Notes: generated by a model not told the origin, from the sequence alone. Shown: positions 54,695-63,420, counted from the first letter of the stretch. The stretch is 64,000 bases of DNA from Pseudomonas viciae (GCF_004786035.1 NZ_CP035088.1:2330001-2394000); one strand, 5' to 3'. Numbers and translations: made by a program.

Positions 54695-54894
54695 TTTCAC
54701 TGGCCAGGCTGTGACATAGATCCGACAGGCATCAGCAGAAAGGTCGCGCGAATTACCCTGGGAGGTCTGCCCGTCTGCCACTGTGCTGCCGAGCGTCGAA
54801 GGGGCGGGATTGGATGTGCAGAAGTCAGCTGAAGCCGTAGTAAGTGGCGGTTAACCGCGCCATCAAGGGCCGAACAGGTTGTGCCGCCAGCTCA

Positions 54895-55944
54895 TCAGCT
54901 TTGGGAATTCTCCGATGTCACAATCTGCAGCGGAATATGCACCCGGTGACGCACAGGATCGAACTGCTCCGCAGTCTGCAATTCCACCAGTAGATCCACC
55001 AGTGCCGTTGCAGTCTGGCGCGGCTGAGAGTCGATCACCACGTCGACCAAACCCTGGGCCAGGGCTTGGCGTGACAGCTCGGTGGACTCCTGCAAAATGC
55101 AGCACAGCGCCGGGCGCTTGGGCAGTTGCGCCAGGGCGTTGATGATCCCGTCGCCACCGCCGCCTACCACGCACAGCCCGCGCAAATCGTCATGCCGAAC
55201 CAAGAGGTCGAGGGTTGCTTCTTCGGTGATGTCGCAGTTGTCCAGATTGATCAGCGGCTCCAGCGGGCGCAGCCCAGGTGCGTGTTCGGCCAAGTAGCTG
55301 TGCAAACCTTCGACCCGCTCCTGGTGGCCAAGAAAGCGATGGCCACCGAGCAGAACACCGATGCTGCCTTTGCGCGCGCCACAGGTGCGGGCCAGCAGCC
55401 ACCCCATCGTGCGCCCGACTACCTGATTGTCTTGGCCGACATAGGGCTCGGCCGCTGCCTCATGAATGCCTGACAGCAGTGCCACCACGGGCACGCCGGC
55501 CTCGCGAATCTGGGCAAGGGCGGCGTTGATCTGCGGGTGGGCGAAGCTGACCACCGCCAGGCCGTCGCACTGCACCGCCAGCTGTTCGATCTGGGCAATG
55601 ATGGCGCTGGGGGTGCGATCAAAAACGTATTCGAATTGGCAGGTCAGGTTGGCCCCGGCCTGGCGCTGCGCGGCCTCGGTGATGGCTTGGGCCAGGTTGG
55701 CGTAGAACGCCTGGGCGGTGCCCAGCAGCAGGATGCCGAAACGGTACGTGGGGCGGCGTTCGAGAATGCGCTGGCCGATCAGCCGCGCAGCAAAATAGCC
55801 CACGGCTTCGGCGGCCTGAAGCACCTGTTTGGCAGTGGCTGGATTAACCGGGGCGCGAGCGTTGAGCACGCGGTCGACGGTGGCGACGCTTAAACCTGCG
55901 TGTTCGGCGACCGTGGCGATGGTGGGGCGTTTATTGTTATTCAT
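54895..55944 (-). CDS. LacI-family transcriptional regulator
   Basis: 349 residues. N-terminal HTH with hinge (TIATVAEHAGLSVATVDRVL) and a periplasmic-binding-protein-like ligand domain (about 65-340) of the sugar-binding type I class, as in regulators of sugar, inositol and polyol pathways. Divergent from the membrane-hydroxylase operon across a 160-base control region holding a perfect palindrome. Likely repressor released by the substrate of that operon. Confidence 0.93.
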   Translation of the reverse strand: MNNNKRPTIATVAEHAGLSVATVDRVLNARAPVNPATAKQVLQAAEAVGYFAARLIGQRILERRPTYRFGILLLGTAQAFYANLAQAITEAAQRQAGANLTCQFEYVFDRTPSAIIAQIEQLAVQCDGLAVVSFAHPQINAALAQIREAGVPVVALLSGIHEAAAEPYVGQDNQVVGRTMGWLLARTCGARKGSIGVLLGGHRFLGHQERVEGLHSYLAEHAPGLRPLEPLINLDNCDITEEATLDLLVRHDDLRGLCVVGGGGDGIINALAQLPKRPALCCILQESTELSRQALAQGLVDVVIDSQPRQTATALVDLLVELQTAEQFDPVRHRVHIPLQIVTSENSQS

Positions 55945-55962
55945 GATGAGCCTTCAAAGCGT

Positions 55963-55982
55963 CTTGATAGAAAACTATCAAG
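55963..55982. promoter_or_regulatory. LacI-type operator palindrome
   Basis: CTTGATAG-AAAA-CTATCAAG, a perfect 8-base inverted repeat 19 bases from the LacI start codon. A second half-palindrome, GATAGCTTGATAGG, lies about 20 bases further towards the hydroxylase gene. Confidence 0.78.
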
Positions 55983-56106
55983 CCCTGCAGGAACTGGATG
56001 ATAGCTTGATAGGGAATGTATTCAAGACCTTGAGGGTACCTTCCACGCTCTCTATATTTTTTTACGCAAAGCACCTGACATCTCACGCTTGCGGAGAACA
56101 ATAACA

Positions 56107-57195
56107 ATGCCTCAAGACAACACAGCCTCTCCCCGGGACTATCGCCTGACCGGCCCTGAAGCCGCCCGCGCGGCCGAAAAAGGTCTTGTATCGGCCAGTT
56201 GGTACCAGTCGCCCATTTCCCGTCAACGCATGAAGCAACTGATGCAGCGCCGCGACGGCCCGGCCTTGCTCGACACCGCCATCTGGCTGCTGACCCTGGT
56301 GATCACCGGCTTCGGCGGCTACTGGTTCTGGGGCACTTGGGCTTGTGTGCCGTTTTTCCTTGCGTATGGGGTTTTGTACGCCACCGCCTCCAACCCGCGC
56401 TGGCATGAAGCCGGTCACGGCACCGCCTTCAAGACCCGCTGGATGAATGATGCGCTCTACCAGGTGGCGAGCTTCATGTGCATGTTCGAGCCCCATGTGT
56501 GGCGTTGGAGCCATGCCCGGCACCATACCGACACCATCGTCGTCGGCCGCGATCCGGAAATCGTCGAACCGCGTCCACCGAGCTTGTTCATGATGCTGCT
56601 GAGCCTCTTCCAGATCCCGTTGCTGCTGAAGACGATGGGAGGCCTGTGCCGGCACGCGGTTGGCAAAATGGATGCCCAGGAACAGACGTTTATCCCTGAG
56701 TCCGAATGGTCCAAGGTGTTCCTGGCGGCCCGTATCTGGCTCGCGATTTACGCCGTTGTCTTTGGCGCGGCGCTTTACCTGCACAGCTGGTTGCCGCTGA
56801 TGTATATCGGCCTGCCCATCCTGTATGGCGGCTGGTTGTCTTACCTGTTTGGCCTCACCCAACATGTGGGCCTGGCGGAAGACGTGCTGGACCACCGCAG
56901 CAACTGCCGCACCATCTATATGAACCGGGTGCTGCGCTTTCTGTACATGAACATGAATTATCACCTTGAGCACCACATGTACCCGATGGTGCCGTACCAC
57001 GCCCTGGCGCAACTCCATGAAGAGATCCGCCACGACTGCCCGCCGCCTTACGCCAACATAGGCGAGGCCTTCAAGGAAATCATTCCGACCCTCTTGAAGC
57101 AGCGCAAGGACCCGACGTATTTCGTGCGGCGCCCCGTCGGTAACTCAAGGCCTGCCGCTGGTGCTCATCCACAGGCTGAAGTCACGCTGGTCTGA
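56107..57195 (+). CDS. Membrane-bound di-iron desaturase/hydroxylase, MocD-like
   Basis: 362 residues with four to six membrane segments and the three His boxes of the fatty-acid desaturase/alkane hydroxylase class: HEAGHG (about residue 103), HARHH (about 137) and HLEHH (about 290). These bind a di-iron centre that uses oxygen with electrons from the Rieske ferredoxin and reductase encoded immediately downstream. The gene set desaturase-Rieske-reductase resembles MocD-MocE-MocF of rhizopine catabolism in Sinorhizobium, proposed to remove a methyl ether. Start ATG at 56107 after GGAG. Hydroxylation of another substrate is possible. Confidence 0.85.
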   Translation: MPQDNTASPRDYRLTGPEAARAAEKGLVSASWYQSPISRQRMKQLMQRRDGPALLDTAIWLLTLVITGFGGYWFWGTWACVPFFLAYGVLYATASNPRWHEAGHGTAFKTRWMNDALYQVASFMCMFEPHVWRWSHARHHTDTIVVGRDPEIVEPRPPSLFMMLLSLFQIPLLLKTMGGLCRHAVGKMDAQEQTFIPESEWSKVFLAARIWLAIYAVVFGAALYLHSWLPLMYIGLPILYGGWLSYLFGLTQHVGLAEDVLDHRSNCRTIYMNRVLRFLYMNMNYHLEHHMYPMVPYHALAQLHEEIRHDCPPPYANIGEAFKEIIPTLLKQRKDPTYFVRRPVGNSRPAAGAHPQAEVTLV

Positions 57196-57231
57196 CACCC
57201 TCCAACTGCATCCCGAACAAGAGAAAACGCC

Positions 57232-57552
57232 GTGAACGATCAATGGATCGATGTATGCGCCGTGGGCGAAATTAATGAAGAAGACGTCATTCGCTTCGAC
57301 CACGGTTCGCACACCTATGCCGTCTACCGCTCTGCCGATAACGAGTTTTTCGCCACTGCTGGCCTGTGTACTCACGAGTCGATCCACCTGGCTGACGGCC
57401 TGGTGATGGACCACGTCATCGAGTGCCCCAAGCACAACGGGCGCTTTGACTATCGCAACGGCAAAGCCTTGGGGGCGCCAGTGTGCGTCAATCTCAAGAC
57501 CTATCCGGTACGGGTCGACGGGGGGCGGGTTCTGCTCGCCATTTCGGCTTGA
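57232..57552 (+). CDS. Rieske [2Fe-2S] ferredoxin, MocE-like
   Basis: 106-residue soluble ferredoxin. Rieske ligands C-x-H and C-x2-H are seen in GLCTHESIHLADG and ECPKHNGRFDY. The single-domain size matches the ferredoxins of multicomponent oxygenases and MocE. The start is GTG at 57232. It lies between the membrane di-iron enzyme and the reductase and should carry electrons from the latter to the former. Confidence 0.93.
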   Translation: MNDQWIDVCAVGEINEEDVIRFDHGSHTYAVYRSADNEFFATAGLCTHESIHLADGLVMDHVIECPKHNGRFDYRNGKALGAPVCVNLKTYPVRVDGGRVLLAISA

Positions 57553-57570
57553 CCGCCAGGAGTGCACGCC

Positions 57571-58803
57571 ATGAATGCTCCACTGATTATCGTCGGCGCC
57601 GGCCATGCCGGTGGCCGCGCGGCGCTGACTTTGCGCGAGCAGGGTTATACCGGTCGGCTGATCCTGATCGGCGATGAACTCCATCGGCCGTACGAGCGTC
57701 CTGCGCTGTCCAAGGGCTTGCTGCAGGGCACGATGGACCTGGACGATTGCAGCTTGTGGGGGGATAGCCGGCTCACTGAACTGAACATCGAACACCTGGC
57801 GGGCAACCCGGTAAACAGTCTGGATCCGCAGCACCACCGCCTGCAATTGACCGACGGACGTTGGCTGTCCTACAGCCGATTACTGCTGGCGACCGGAGGC
57901 AGAGTGCGTCGCTTGCCCCAGGTGCCTGAATCTCTGGCCAACGTGCTTTACCTGCGCACCCATGACGAAGCCCTGGCCCTGCGCAGCGCATTGAGGCCCG
58001 GCACGCGCCTGGTGATTGTCGGCGGTGGCTTTATCGGCCTCGAAGTCGCGGCAACGGCCCGAACCCTGGGCTGTCAGGTGACGTTGCTGGAAGCCGGGCC
58101 ACGACTGGCCGGGCGAGTCTTGCCTGAAGCCGTATCCCAGGCCTTGTTGGAGTTGCATCGGCAACAGGGCGTGGACGTGCGGCTGAACGTAGCGCTTGAA
58201 ATTGTACAAGGCATCGAACGCGCTGAGGCGGTGCAACTGGTGGACGGCCAGGTGCTGCCCTGTGACTGGGTGGTGGTCGGTATCGGCATGCAACCCAACA
58301 TCGAATTGGCCGCGGCGGGGGGGCTTGAGGTGGGCCAGGGAATTCGAGTCGATGCCCAGTTGCGCACCAGCGCGCCAGACATCTTTGCCGCCGGCGATGT
58401 GTGTGAGTTTCGCCTGCACGCCGACGCGTTATTCCAGCGCCAGGAAACCTGGCGCAATGCCGAGACCCAGGGCCGTCACGCGGCATTGAATCTGTTGGGC
58501 GGCGAGTTGCCGTTCGAGGGGGTTCCCGGCTTCTGGTCTGATCAGTACGACTGGGGCTTGCAGACGGTGGGCGTGATCTCACCGACGCCACCTTCGGCCG
58601 TTCGCGCCCTGGCAGACGGTGGTCTGCTGCTGTTCTACCTGGACACCGAGCGACGTTTGCAAGGCGCCTGCGGTTGGGGGCAGGGCAACAGCGTTGCCAA
58701 GGACATCAAGTTGTGTGAACGGCTGATTGCCAACTTGACCCCACTCTCTGTGGACGCATTGGCCGACGCCGATGTGTCGCTCAAACATCTGCTAAGGCCA
58801 TGA
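57571..58803 (+). CDS. Ferredoxin reductase (FAD/NAD-dependent), MocF-like
   Basis: 410 residues, glutathione-reductase-like fold. FAD site IVGAGHAGGRAALTL at the N-terminus, NAD site LVIVGGGFIGLEVAATA near residue 150, and FAAGDVCEF for the second FAD contact. The C-terminal reductase domain (WSDQYDWGLQTVGVISP) is the rubredoxin/ferredoxin-reductase type of dioxygenase systems. ATG at 57571 follows AGGAG by eight bases; a GTG three codons earlier is unlikely. Passes electrons from NAD(P)H to the Rieske protein. Confidence 0.93.
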   Translation: MNAPLIIVGAGHAGGRAALTLREQGYTGRLILIGDELHRPYERPALSKGLLQGTMDLDDCSLWGDSRLTELNIEHLAGNPVNSLDPQHHRLQLTDGRWLSYSRLLLATGGRVRRLPQVPESLANVLYLRTHDEALALRSALRPGTRLVIVGGGFIGLEVAATARTLGCQVTLLEAGPRLAGRVLPEAVSQALLELHRQQGVDVRLNVALEIVQGIERAEAVQLVDGQVLPCDWVVVGIGMQPNIELAAAGGLEVGQGIRVDAQLRTSAPDIFAAGDVCEFRLHADALFQRQETWRNAETQGRHAALNLLGGELPFEGVPGFWSDQYDWGLQTVGVISPTPPSAVRALADGGLLLFYLDTERRLQGACGWGQGNSVAKDIKLCERLIANLTPLSVDALADADVSLKHLLRP

Positions 58804-58804
58804 C

Positions 58805-59641
58805 ATGCGTGAATTCCTGGTATTCCAGTCCCTGTGGGCCATGCAAGATCACCGTGGTCAATGCGATCTTTCCCTTGAGGCGCAGGTGGAGAAGATTGCC
58901 GCTGCTGGCTTCGATGGGATCACCGACCATTTCTGGATCGCGCCACAGGCCGAACGTCTGCATGCCGCTGCCAAGGCGCAAGGCCTGCAAATCGAAGGTC
59001 AACTGTTTCCCCGCACCGTGAGTGACTTGGCGCAAGCGCTTGAGGTTGCCTCCCGCTACGGCTGCCATCACCTCACGCTGCAAGCCGACGTCCGGCCGCG
59101 CACGCTGGCACAGGCGATCACACTGATCGAAGGCTGGCAGTGTCTGGCCGAGCAGGTGGACTTTCCGATCCTGCTGGAAACCCACCGCTATCGTCTCACC
59201 AGTGACCTGTTGTTCACCCTCGACTTGCTTGCGCAGATGCCCGACCTCAAATTGTTGGCTGACTTGTCCCATTACGTTGTGAGCCGCGAACTGCCTGAGT
59301 CGGCCACTGCCGAAGACGACGAACAGATTCACACCATCTTGCGACACAGTTGGGGTTTTCACGGGCGGGTCGCTAATAGTGAGCAGGTCCAGGTGCCCTT
59401 GACCTTCGCCCAGCATCGCCCTTGGTTGGACCGGTTTTTGGGCTGGTGGCGTTACGGAATCAAGGACTGGCTGGCGCGACCGAACACACCCGCGAGCCTG
59501 TCCTTCACTTGCGAGCTTGGCCCGCCACCCTATGCGATCACGGGGAGTGATGGGCGCGATATAACGGATCGCTGGGGCGAGGCGCTGATGCTGAAGGAAC
59601 TGATGCGTGGTGTTTGGGATGAGTGTCAGGCGGGGCGCTGA
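58805..59641 (+). CDS. TIM-barrel sugar-phosphate isomerase/epimerase-like protein
   Basis: 278 residues of the xylose-isomerase-like TIM-barrel superfamily, starting one base after the reductase stop. Probable metal ligands: Glu in FPILLETHRYRLTSDL and Asp/His in LKLLADLSHYVVSREL and HTILRHSWGFHGRVANSEQV. In moc and inositol loci such proteins act as dehydratases or isomerases on inosose-type sugars. It is the last cistron of the LacI-controlled unit. Reaction not determinable from sequence. Confidence 0.83.
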   Translation: MREFLVFQSLWAMQDHRGQCDLSLEAQVEKIAAAGFDGITDHFWIAPQAERLHAAAKAQGLQIEGQLFPRTVSDLAQALEVASRYGCHHLTLQADVRPRTLAQAITLIEGWQCLAEQVDFPILLETHRYRLTSDLLFTLDLLAQMPDLKLLADLSHYVVSRELPESATAEDDEQIHTILRHSWGFHGRVANSEQVQVPLTFAQHRPWLDRFLGWWRYGIKDWLARPNTPASLSFTCELGPPPYAITGSDGRDITDRWGEALMLKELMRGVWDECQAGR

Positions 59642-59769
59642 TCATAATGCATGATGGTTGTGATGCTCTGTATACGTGGATAAAACCAGAGAGGTCCAGA
59701 TTGGAAAACCGTTGTTGGGGTGTTTCAAATCGCATAGTCCGAAGCCGCCTCTTATTGACCCTTGATGCA
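59642..59769. other. Spacer between the moc-like operon and the third repeat copy
   Basis: No gene recognised. Together with the repeat and the following gap it forms a 560-base stretch without coding sequence. Confidence 0.4.
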
Positions 59770-59898
59770 CCTCAAAAACAAGTCCGGGATTAAGTCTTTT
59801 CCTGTTTCGGCAAGAAAAGAAACCCCTTAGATTTCAATGGGTCGGACACCAGATAAGAGTCTCGTTTCCCTCCAGGATTCAGAAAAAAGCCACTCAGA
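59770..59898. repeat. Third, diverged copy of the tRNA-Gly attachment repeat
   Basis: Similar to 54541-54670, including AAACCCCTTAGATTTCAATG, GTCGGACACCAGATA and AGAAAAAAGCCACTCAG. The tRNA part is degenerate (CGTTTCCCTCCAGGATTC) and the terminator hairpin is cut after CACTCAG. Read as the end of an older element or tandem insertion. Confidence 0.75.
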
Positions 59899-60201
59899 AT
59901 TTTCGTTCTGGTTTTGACCGTTGAACCGGCCCTAAAACGTTTTTACACAGCCTCGGCCAAAAGCGGACGTTCCGAGGACTTGGCAGACCTCCCTTGAGGC
60001 TTGGAGGTGTCTACGAAGCCAGGGGCGATTCAGTCTTGGGGGGAATCCATATGTGCACTGGGCAAGTTCTGAAGGCCAGGGGCACAAAGATCCAAATTGA
60101 TACAACCCGCTAACTAGCGGAAGTCAGTGTCAATCTTTGGTTTCCCATCAAGCGGATCCGCCGCGCGCTGTGAAGTAGCGTGAGTTCCAAGAACTTGCCA
60201 G
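59899..60201. other. Intergenic region without a recognised gene
   Basis: About 300 bases between the third repeat and the end of the hypothetical gene. No supported frame, RNA or terminator seen. Confidence 0.4.
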
Positions 60202-60924
60202 TCAAACCGTCACGTCGACCTTATTGGCGCCTACGGGCATCTGGGTGACTGTTTCATGCGTCATCCGCTCGCCCTTGCTCCACAACTGGGAGGAGAAGAA
60301 GCCGTTCAGGGTCTCAGCGTTTGGGGTTGTCCCTTTTTTAAGGAATAGGGCACCCAGATCGATGGTGTTGGCGAAGTTGTCCTTGTTCAGAATGTACCCA
60401 CCCGTAAAGTTGCCACCCCACGTAGCGTCGGCGGCCACCAGGGCGATGGAGGCGTCGCGGTAGCTGCTCGCTGCCGATTTCAACTCACTGGAAGCATTCA
60501 ACCGCTCGTTCAGCCGATCCATGTCGGAAGCGCTGAGCTGGCGTGAACTGTCGAGAACCTTGAGGCTGCCATCCGCTTCGATGGTGAAGCCAAATTTCTT
60601 GTCGGCGAGATCCGGATCGGTGTGAACCAACGCTGATTGGAACTCTTCGAAAGAGAGTTTCAGCGATTGATGGGCGCTTTTGTGCCCCTCGGCAATTTGC
60701 GGGTAATCCGGCGACTGGGTGCGTGCGATCATGCTCTCGATCGATTCCGTTTCCGGGCTCGGCGCGGGGGCTTCATTGATTGGATGGTAAATTGCCGCAG
60801 GATTGATGTTGACCGTGGTTTTCAGCAAGTCTTCACTGAGGGATTTGGTGGTCAATGGCTGGCTGGTTTGGCTCAGCTGAGCGGCTGGTGGCCGGATAAA
60901 TACGGAATTGATTGAAAGGGTCAT
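60202..60924 (-). CDS. Hypothetical Pseudomonas protein
   Basis: 240 residues, start ATG with AAGGA upstream. No signal peptide, membrane helix or known domain. The N-terminus is Ser/Thr/Pro-rich and low in charge (MTLSINSVFIRPPAAQLSQT); the middle is helical (ASDMDRLNERLNASSELKSA). It looks like a conserved protein of unknown function in pseudomonads; the disordered N-terminus is compatible with a secreted effector but nothing here supports that directly. Confidence 0.75.
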   Translation of the reverse strand: MTLSINSVFIRPPAAQLSQTSQPLTTKSLSEDLLKTTVNINPAAIYHPINEAPAPSPETESIESMIARTQSPDYPQIAEGHKSAHQSLKLSFEEFQSALVHTDPDLADKKFGFTIEADGSLKVLDSSRQLSASDMDRLNERLNASSELKSAASSYRDASIALVAADATWGGNFTGGYILNKDNFANTIDLGALFLKKGTTPNAETLNGFFSSQLWSKGERMTHETVTQMPVGANKVDVTV

Positions 60925-61037
60925 GTCGTCATTCCTTGAACGTCTGAATTAGCAGGGTATCGACGGCCTATGAAAAAACATGAGGGTGGAAGGGAAAGTC
61001 CAGGCGGATTGCATACGTGAAGCCTTGTTTTAAACGG

Positions 61038-61391
61038 TCAGCTCCAGCGCGGCGTTTTGGCAGCGATGAGCCGTTCAGCCAGCAGGATCGCGCCCGCCAC
61101 CAACATCATCGGGATGTGCCAGGACCCGCTGACAAGCGGTACGACCATCCAGGCCCAGCACGAAACGATACAAAAGAGGCCGTGCGCCAGGCCTCGGATC
61201 AGGCAATCCCTGTTGGCAGCCCAGCCGAACAGGCTTAGCCGCCCCATTCGGTGGCCACGATTGAGGGCTGCGCGGTGCCACGGGCTCGCGCTCCACAGCA
61301 TCGCAACCAGCAGCGCCACGGCCAGGGCATTTTCTGCGGCAGCCATCTGTAGCAACAGCGCCAGGGCGATCAGGAGCGGGCCATGGCCATA
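61038..61391 (-). pseudogene. DUF2182-family membrane protein remnant
   Basis: The C-terminal half of a DUF2182 metal-binding membrane protein is readable: PLLIALALLLQMAAAENALA, GLAHGLFCIVSCWAWMVVPL and SGSWHIPMMLVAGAILLAER. The family is about 250-280 residues; here the N-terminal part is missing and the frame continues into unrelated sequence upstream. Just upstream in a second frame is VRKDITTLSNAELDLLKQAF, perhaps the start of a tyrosinase-like gene, so a deletion may have fused two genes. Confidence 0.6.
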
Positions 61392-61534
61392 ATGGCTGAA
61401 AACGCCTGTTTGAGCAGATCGAGCTCGGCGTTGGACAGCGTGGTGATGTCCTTGCGGACCCTGGCCAAGGTTGAAGATCGGGCACTGCTTCGACAAGTTG
61501 ACGTATGCATGAATCTGCACATATAGTCCTCCGC

Positions 61535-61885
61535 ATGACAAACCCAACCTCCGCACGTACCCGTGCAATTGATGCTGCTATCGACTCGCTCGATGGATCC
61601 TTCTTCAAAGCTCTGTGCGAGCCGTCGCGAGTAGCTGTGCTCAAGCGAGTCATGCAACTGGGGCGAGCGGATATCGCCGAGATTGCCGAAGGGCTGCCTC
61701 AAGAGCGTTCAGTGGTGTCCCGACATCTACAAGTGCTATTAGAGGCGGGCATCGTCCGTGCTACCAAGGTCAGTCGGCAGATGTTCTACGAGGTGGATGG
61801 ACCGGCAGTGGTGACACGGCTCGAAGCCATTCTCCAGCACATGAAGAGTCTGGCCCCGTTTTGCTGCCCTGGTGCACCAAAGTAG
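61535..61885 (+). CDS. ArsR-family metalloregulator with C-terminal Cys pair
   Basis: 116 residues from the ATG at 61535; an in-frame ATG at 61505 is possible and no clear ribosome site decides between them. Winged helix KALCEPSRVAVLKRVMQLGR, RSVVSRHLQVLLEAGIVRAT. Unlike canonical ArsR it lacks the ELCVC metal site on the recognition helix and instead ends LAPFCCPGAPK; a C-terminal Cys pair binds As(III) in the Acidithiobacillus-type ArsR. It probably controls the following arsO gene. Palindromic TGCAT-rich sequences flank it on both sides. Confidence 0.85.
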   Translation: MTNPTSARTRAIDAAIDSLDGSFFKALCEPSRVAVLKRVMQLGRADIAEIAEGLPQERSVVSRHLQVLLEAGIVRATKVSRQMFYEVDGPAVVTRLEAILQHMKSLAPFCCPGAPK

Positions 61886-61922
61886 TTTTTATTTATCTTT
61901 ATATATGCATGGATGTGCACGC

Positions 61923-62993
61923 ATGAACATAATTAATGAGTCCACGGATGTCATCGTTATTGGTGCAGGCCAAGCCGGGCTCGCGTGCGGTTGGCATCTG
62001 CGGCAGCAGAATCTCAGGTTTCTTATTCTGGATGCCGAGAGCCAGCCAGGTGGAAACTGGCGCAATTATTACGACAGCCTGAGACTTTTTTCCCCTGCGG
62101 CTTACTCATCGTTACCTGGAATGCCTTTTCCGGCGCAAGCCAAGCATTACCCGTTACGCGATGAAGTCATACGTTATCTGGAGCAGTACGCGGACGCTTT
62201 CCAGCTACCCATTCGGCAGAACACACGCATCCAGAACGTGCGTAGGGAGGATGGGCTGTTTTTGCTTCAGGCATCTGATGGCCAGTCTTACCGCTCAAAA
62301 GCATTGATCGTTTGTACGGGCGGATTCAATCAGCCGTTCATCCCTGACATTCCAGGGCTGGAGAGTTTTCGCGGGCAACGTTTACACAGTGCGGATTACC
62401 GAAATGCCGAGGGCTTCAGCGATCAACGCGTCGTGGTCATCGGTGCGGCCAACTCAGCCGTACAAATTGCCCATGAGTTGGCTCAAGTCGGTCGCGTTGT
62501 GTTGGCGACACGGGAATCGATTCGGTTTTTTCCGCAAAAGATCCTCGGTATTGATTTTCATGCTTGGCTCAAGTGGACAGGACTGGAGAAGACTCGTTGG
62601 CTGAATGATCAAAGTACCCCTGTGCTGGATGACGGCACCTATCGTCGAGCCATAAAGCAGGGACTTTTTGAGCGCAAGCCGATGTTCGCGGAGGTAACGT
62701 CAACGGGTGTGATCTGGGCTGATGGGCAGCACACTGAAGTGGACAGTCTGGTTTTCGCGACCGGGTTTCGTCCGAACCTTGGTTTTTTGGCAGGTCTGCA
62801 CGTGGCGGGCAATGAACGCCTGAGGCAACGTAACGGGCAGGCGGAGCATATGCCGGGTTTGTATTTTGTGGGATTACCGAAGCAGCGTAACTTCGCCTCG
62901 GCCACCCTTAGGGGTGTCGGGCCAGATGCTTCTCACATCATTCCTGGCTTGATGCGCTTCATCGACAATGCATCGGCCCCGCTGTTCGCTTGA
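61923..62993 (+). CDS. arsO: ArsO-type flavin-dependent monooxygenase
   Basis: 356 residues with two dinucleotide folds: FAD site VIGAGQAGLACGWHLR at the N-terminus and NADPH site VVIGAANSAVQIAHELA near residue 175, plus ATGFRPN near the C-terminus. The group belongs to the flavin monooxygenase/thioredoxin-reductase-like family and is found in ars operons as ArsO; its arsenic function is not fully established. It lies 37 bases after an ArsR-like gene and before a second ars cluster. Start ATG at 61923; a longer upstream frame is unlikely. Confidence 0.87.
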   Translation: MNIINESTDVIVIGAGQAGLACGWHLRQQNLRFLILDAESQPGGNWRNYYDSLRLFSPAAYSSLPGMPFPAQAKHYPLRDEVIRYLEQYADAFQLPIRQNTRIQNVRREDGLFLLQASDGQSYRSKALIVCTGGFNQPFIPDIPGLESFRGQRLHSADYRNAEGFSDQRVVVIGAANSAVQIAHELAQVGRVVLATRESIRFFPQKILGIDFHAWLKWTGLEKTRWLNDQSTPVLDDGTYRRAIKQGLFERKPMFAEVTSTGVIWADGQHTEVDSLVFATGFRPNLGFLAGLHVAGNERLRQRNGQAEHMPGLYFVGLPKQRNFASATLRGVGPDASHIIPGLMRFIDNASAPLFA

Positions 62994-63271
62994 TGCCGGT
63001 TATCGATTTTCAAGCTCCAGGTTGGTTGGATCGGAGCCGAGGCTACCCTCAAGTGTATGACAGACTTATTACAAAATTCATATATTCGACTATCCAGATG
63101 CGCATGGGGCTTTCTGCTGATGAATATTCTGTTAGCCCCGTAAATACTGGGCTTAAGAGTGGCGTTATTGGCAGGAGTCGATTTTTACAGCGTTTTCTTT
63201 GCCGTAGGGCTTTACCGTGTATGCATAAAAACATATATTCGGAAAACCGTATGTGAGCTGAGATCTTCACG
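62994..63271. promoter_or_regulatory. Intergenic region with TGCAT/ATAT palindromes before the ars cluster
   Basis: Contains TTTACCGTGTATGCATAAAA and repeated ACATATATTC / TTCATATATTCG stretches resembling ArsR operators, and probably the promoter of the downstream arsR-arsC genes. No supported gene in its 278 bases. Confidence 0.45.
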
Positions 63272-63412
63272 ATGACCAGCAAAGCCCGAGTTCTGTTCGT
63301 TTGTACCGTCAACGCTGCCCGCTCACAGTCCAGGCCCGACGCATTTCGCCACACGCTTCATGAAATTCATGAGCGCATCAAGATGTTCGTCTTGGTGAAA
63401 ACCAAACGCTGA
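63272..63412 (+). pseudogene. arsC-like deletion remnant
   Basis: A 46-codon frame that begins TSKARVLFVCTVNAARSQ, the phosphate-binding loop of LMW-phosphatase-type arsenate reductases, then jumps to FRHTLHEIHERIKMFV, which resembles the distal C-terminal helix of ArsC-type proteins. Roughly one hundred residues between them are missing. The join gives an open frame, but the catalytic cysteines beyond the loop are lost. Read as a gene with an internal in-frame deletion, 8 bases before the canonical arsR. Confidence 0.65.
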
Positions 63413-63420
63413 GAATCGAC

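Noticed and set aside
54608..54832. Plus-strand frame of 74 codons across the repeat
   Set aside because: It runs through the duplicated tRNA end and terminator hairpin and has no independent support.
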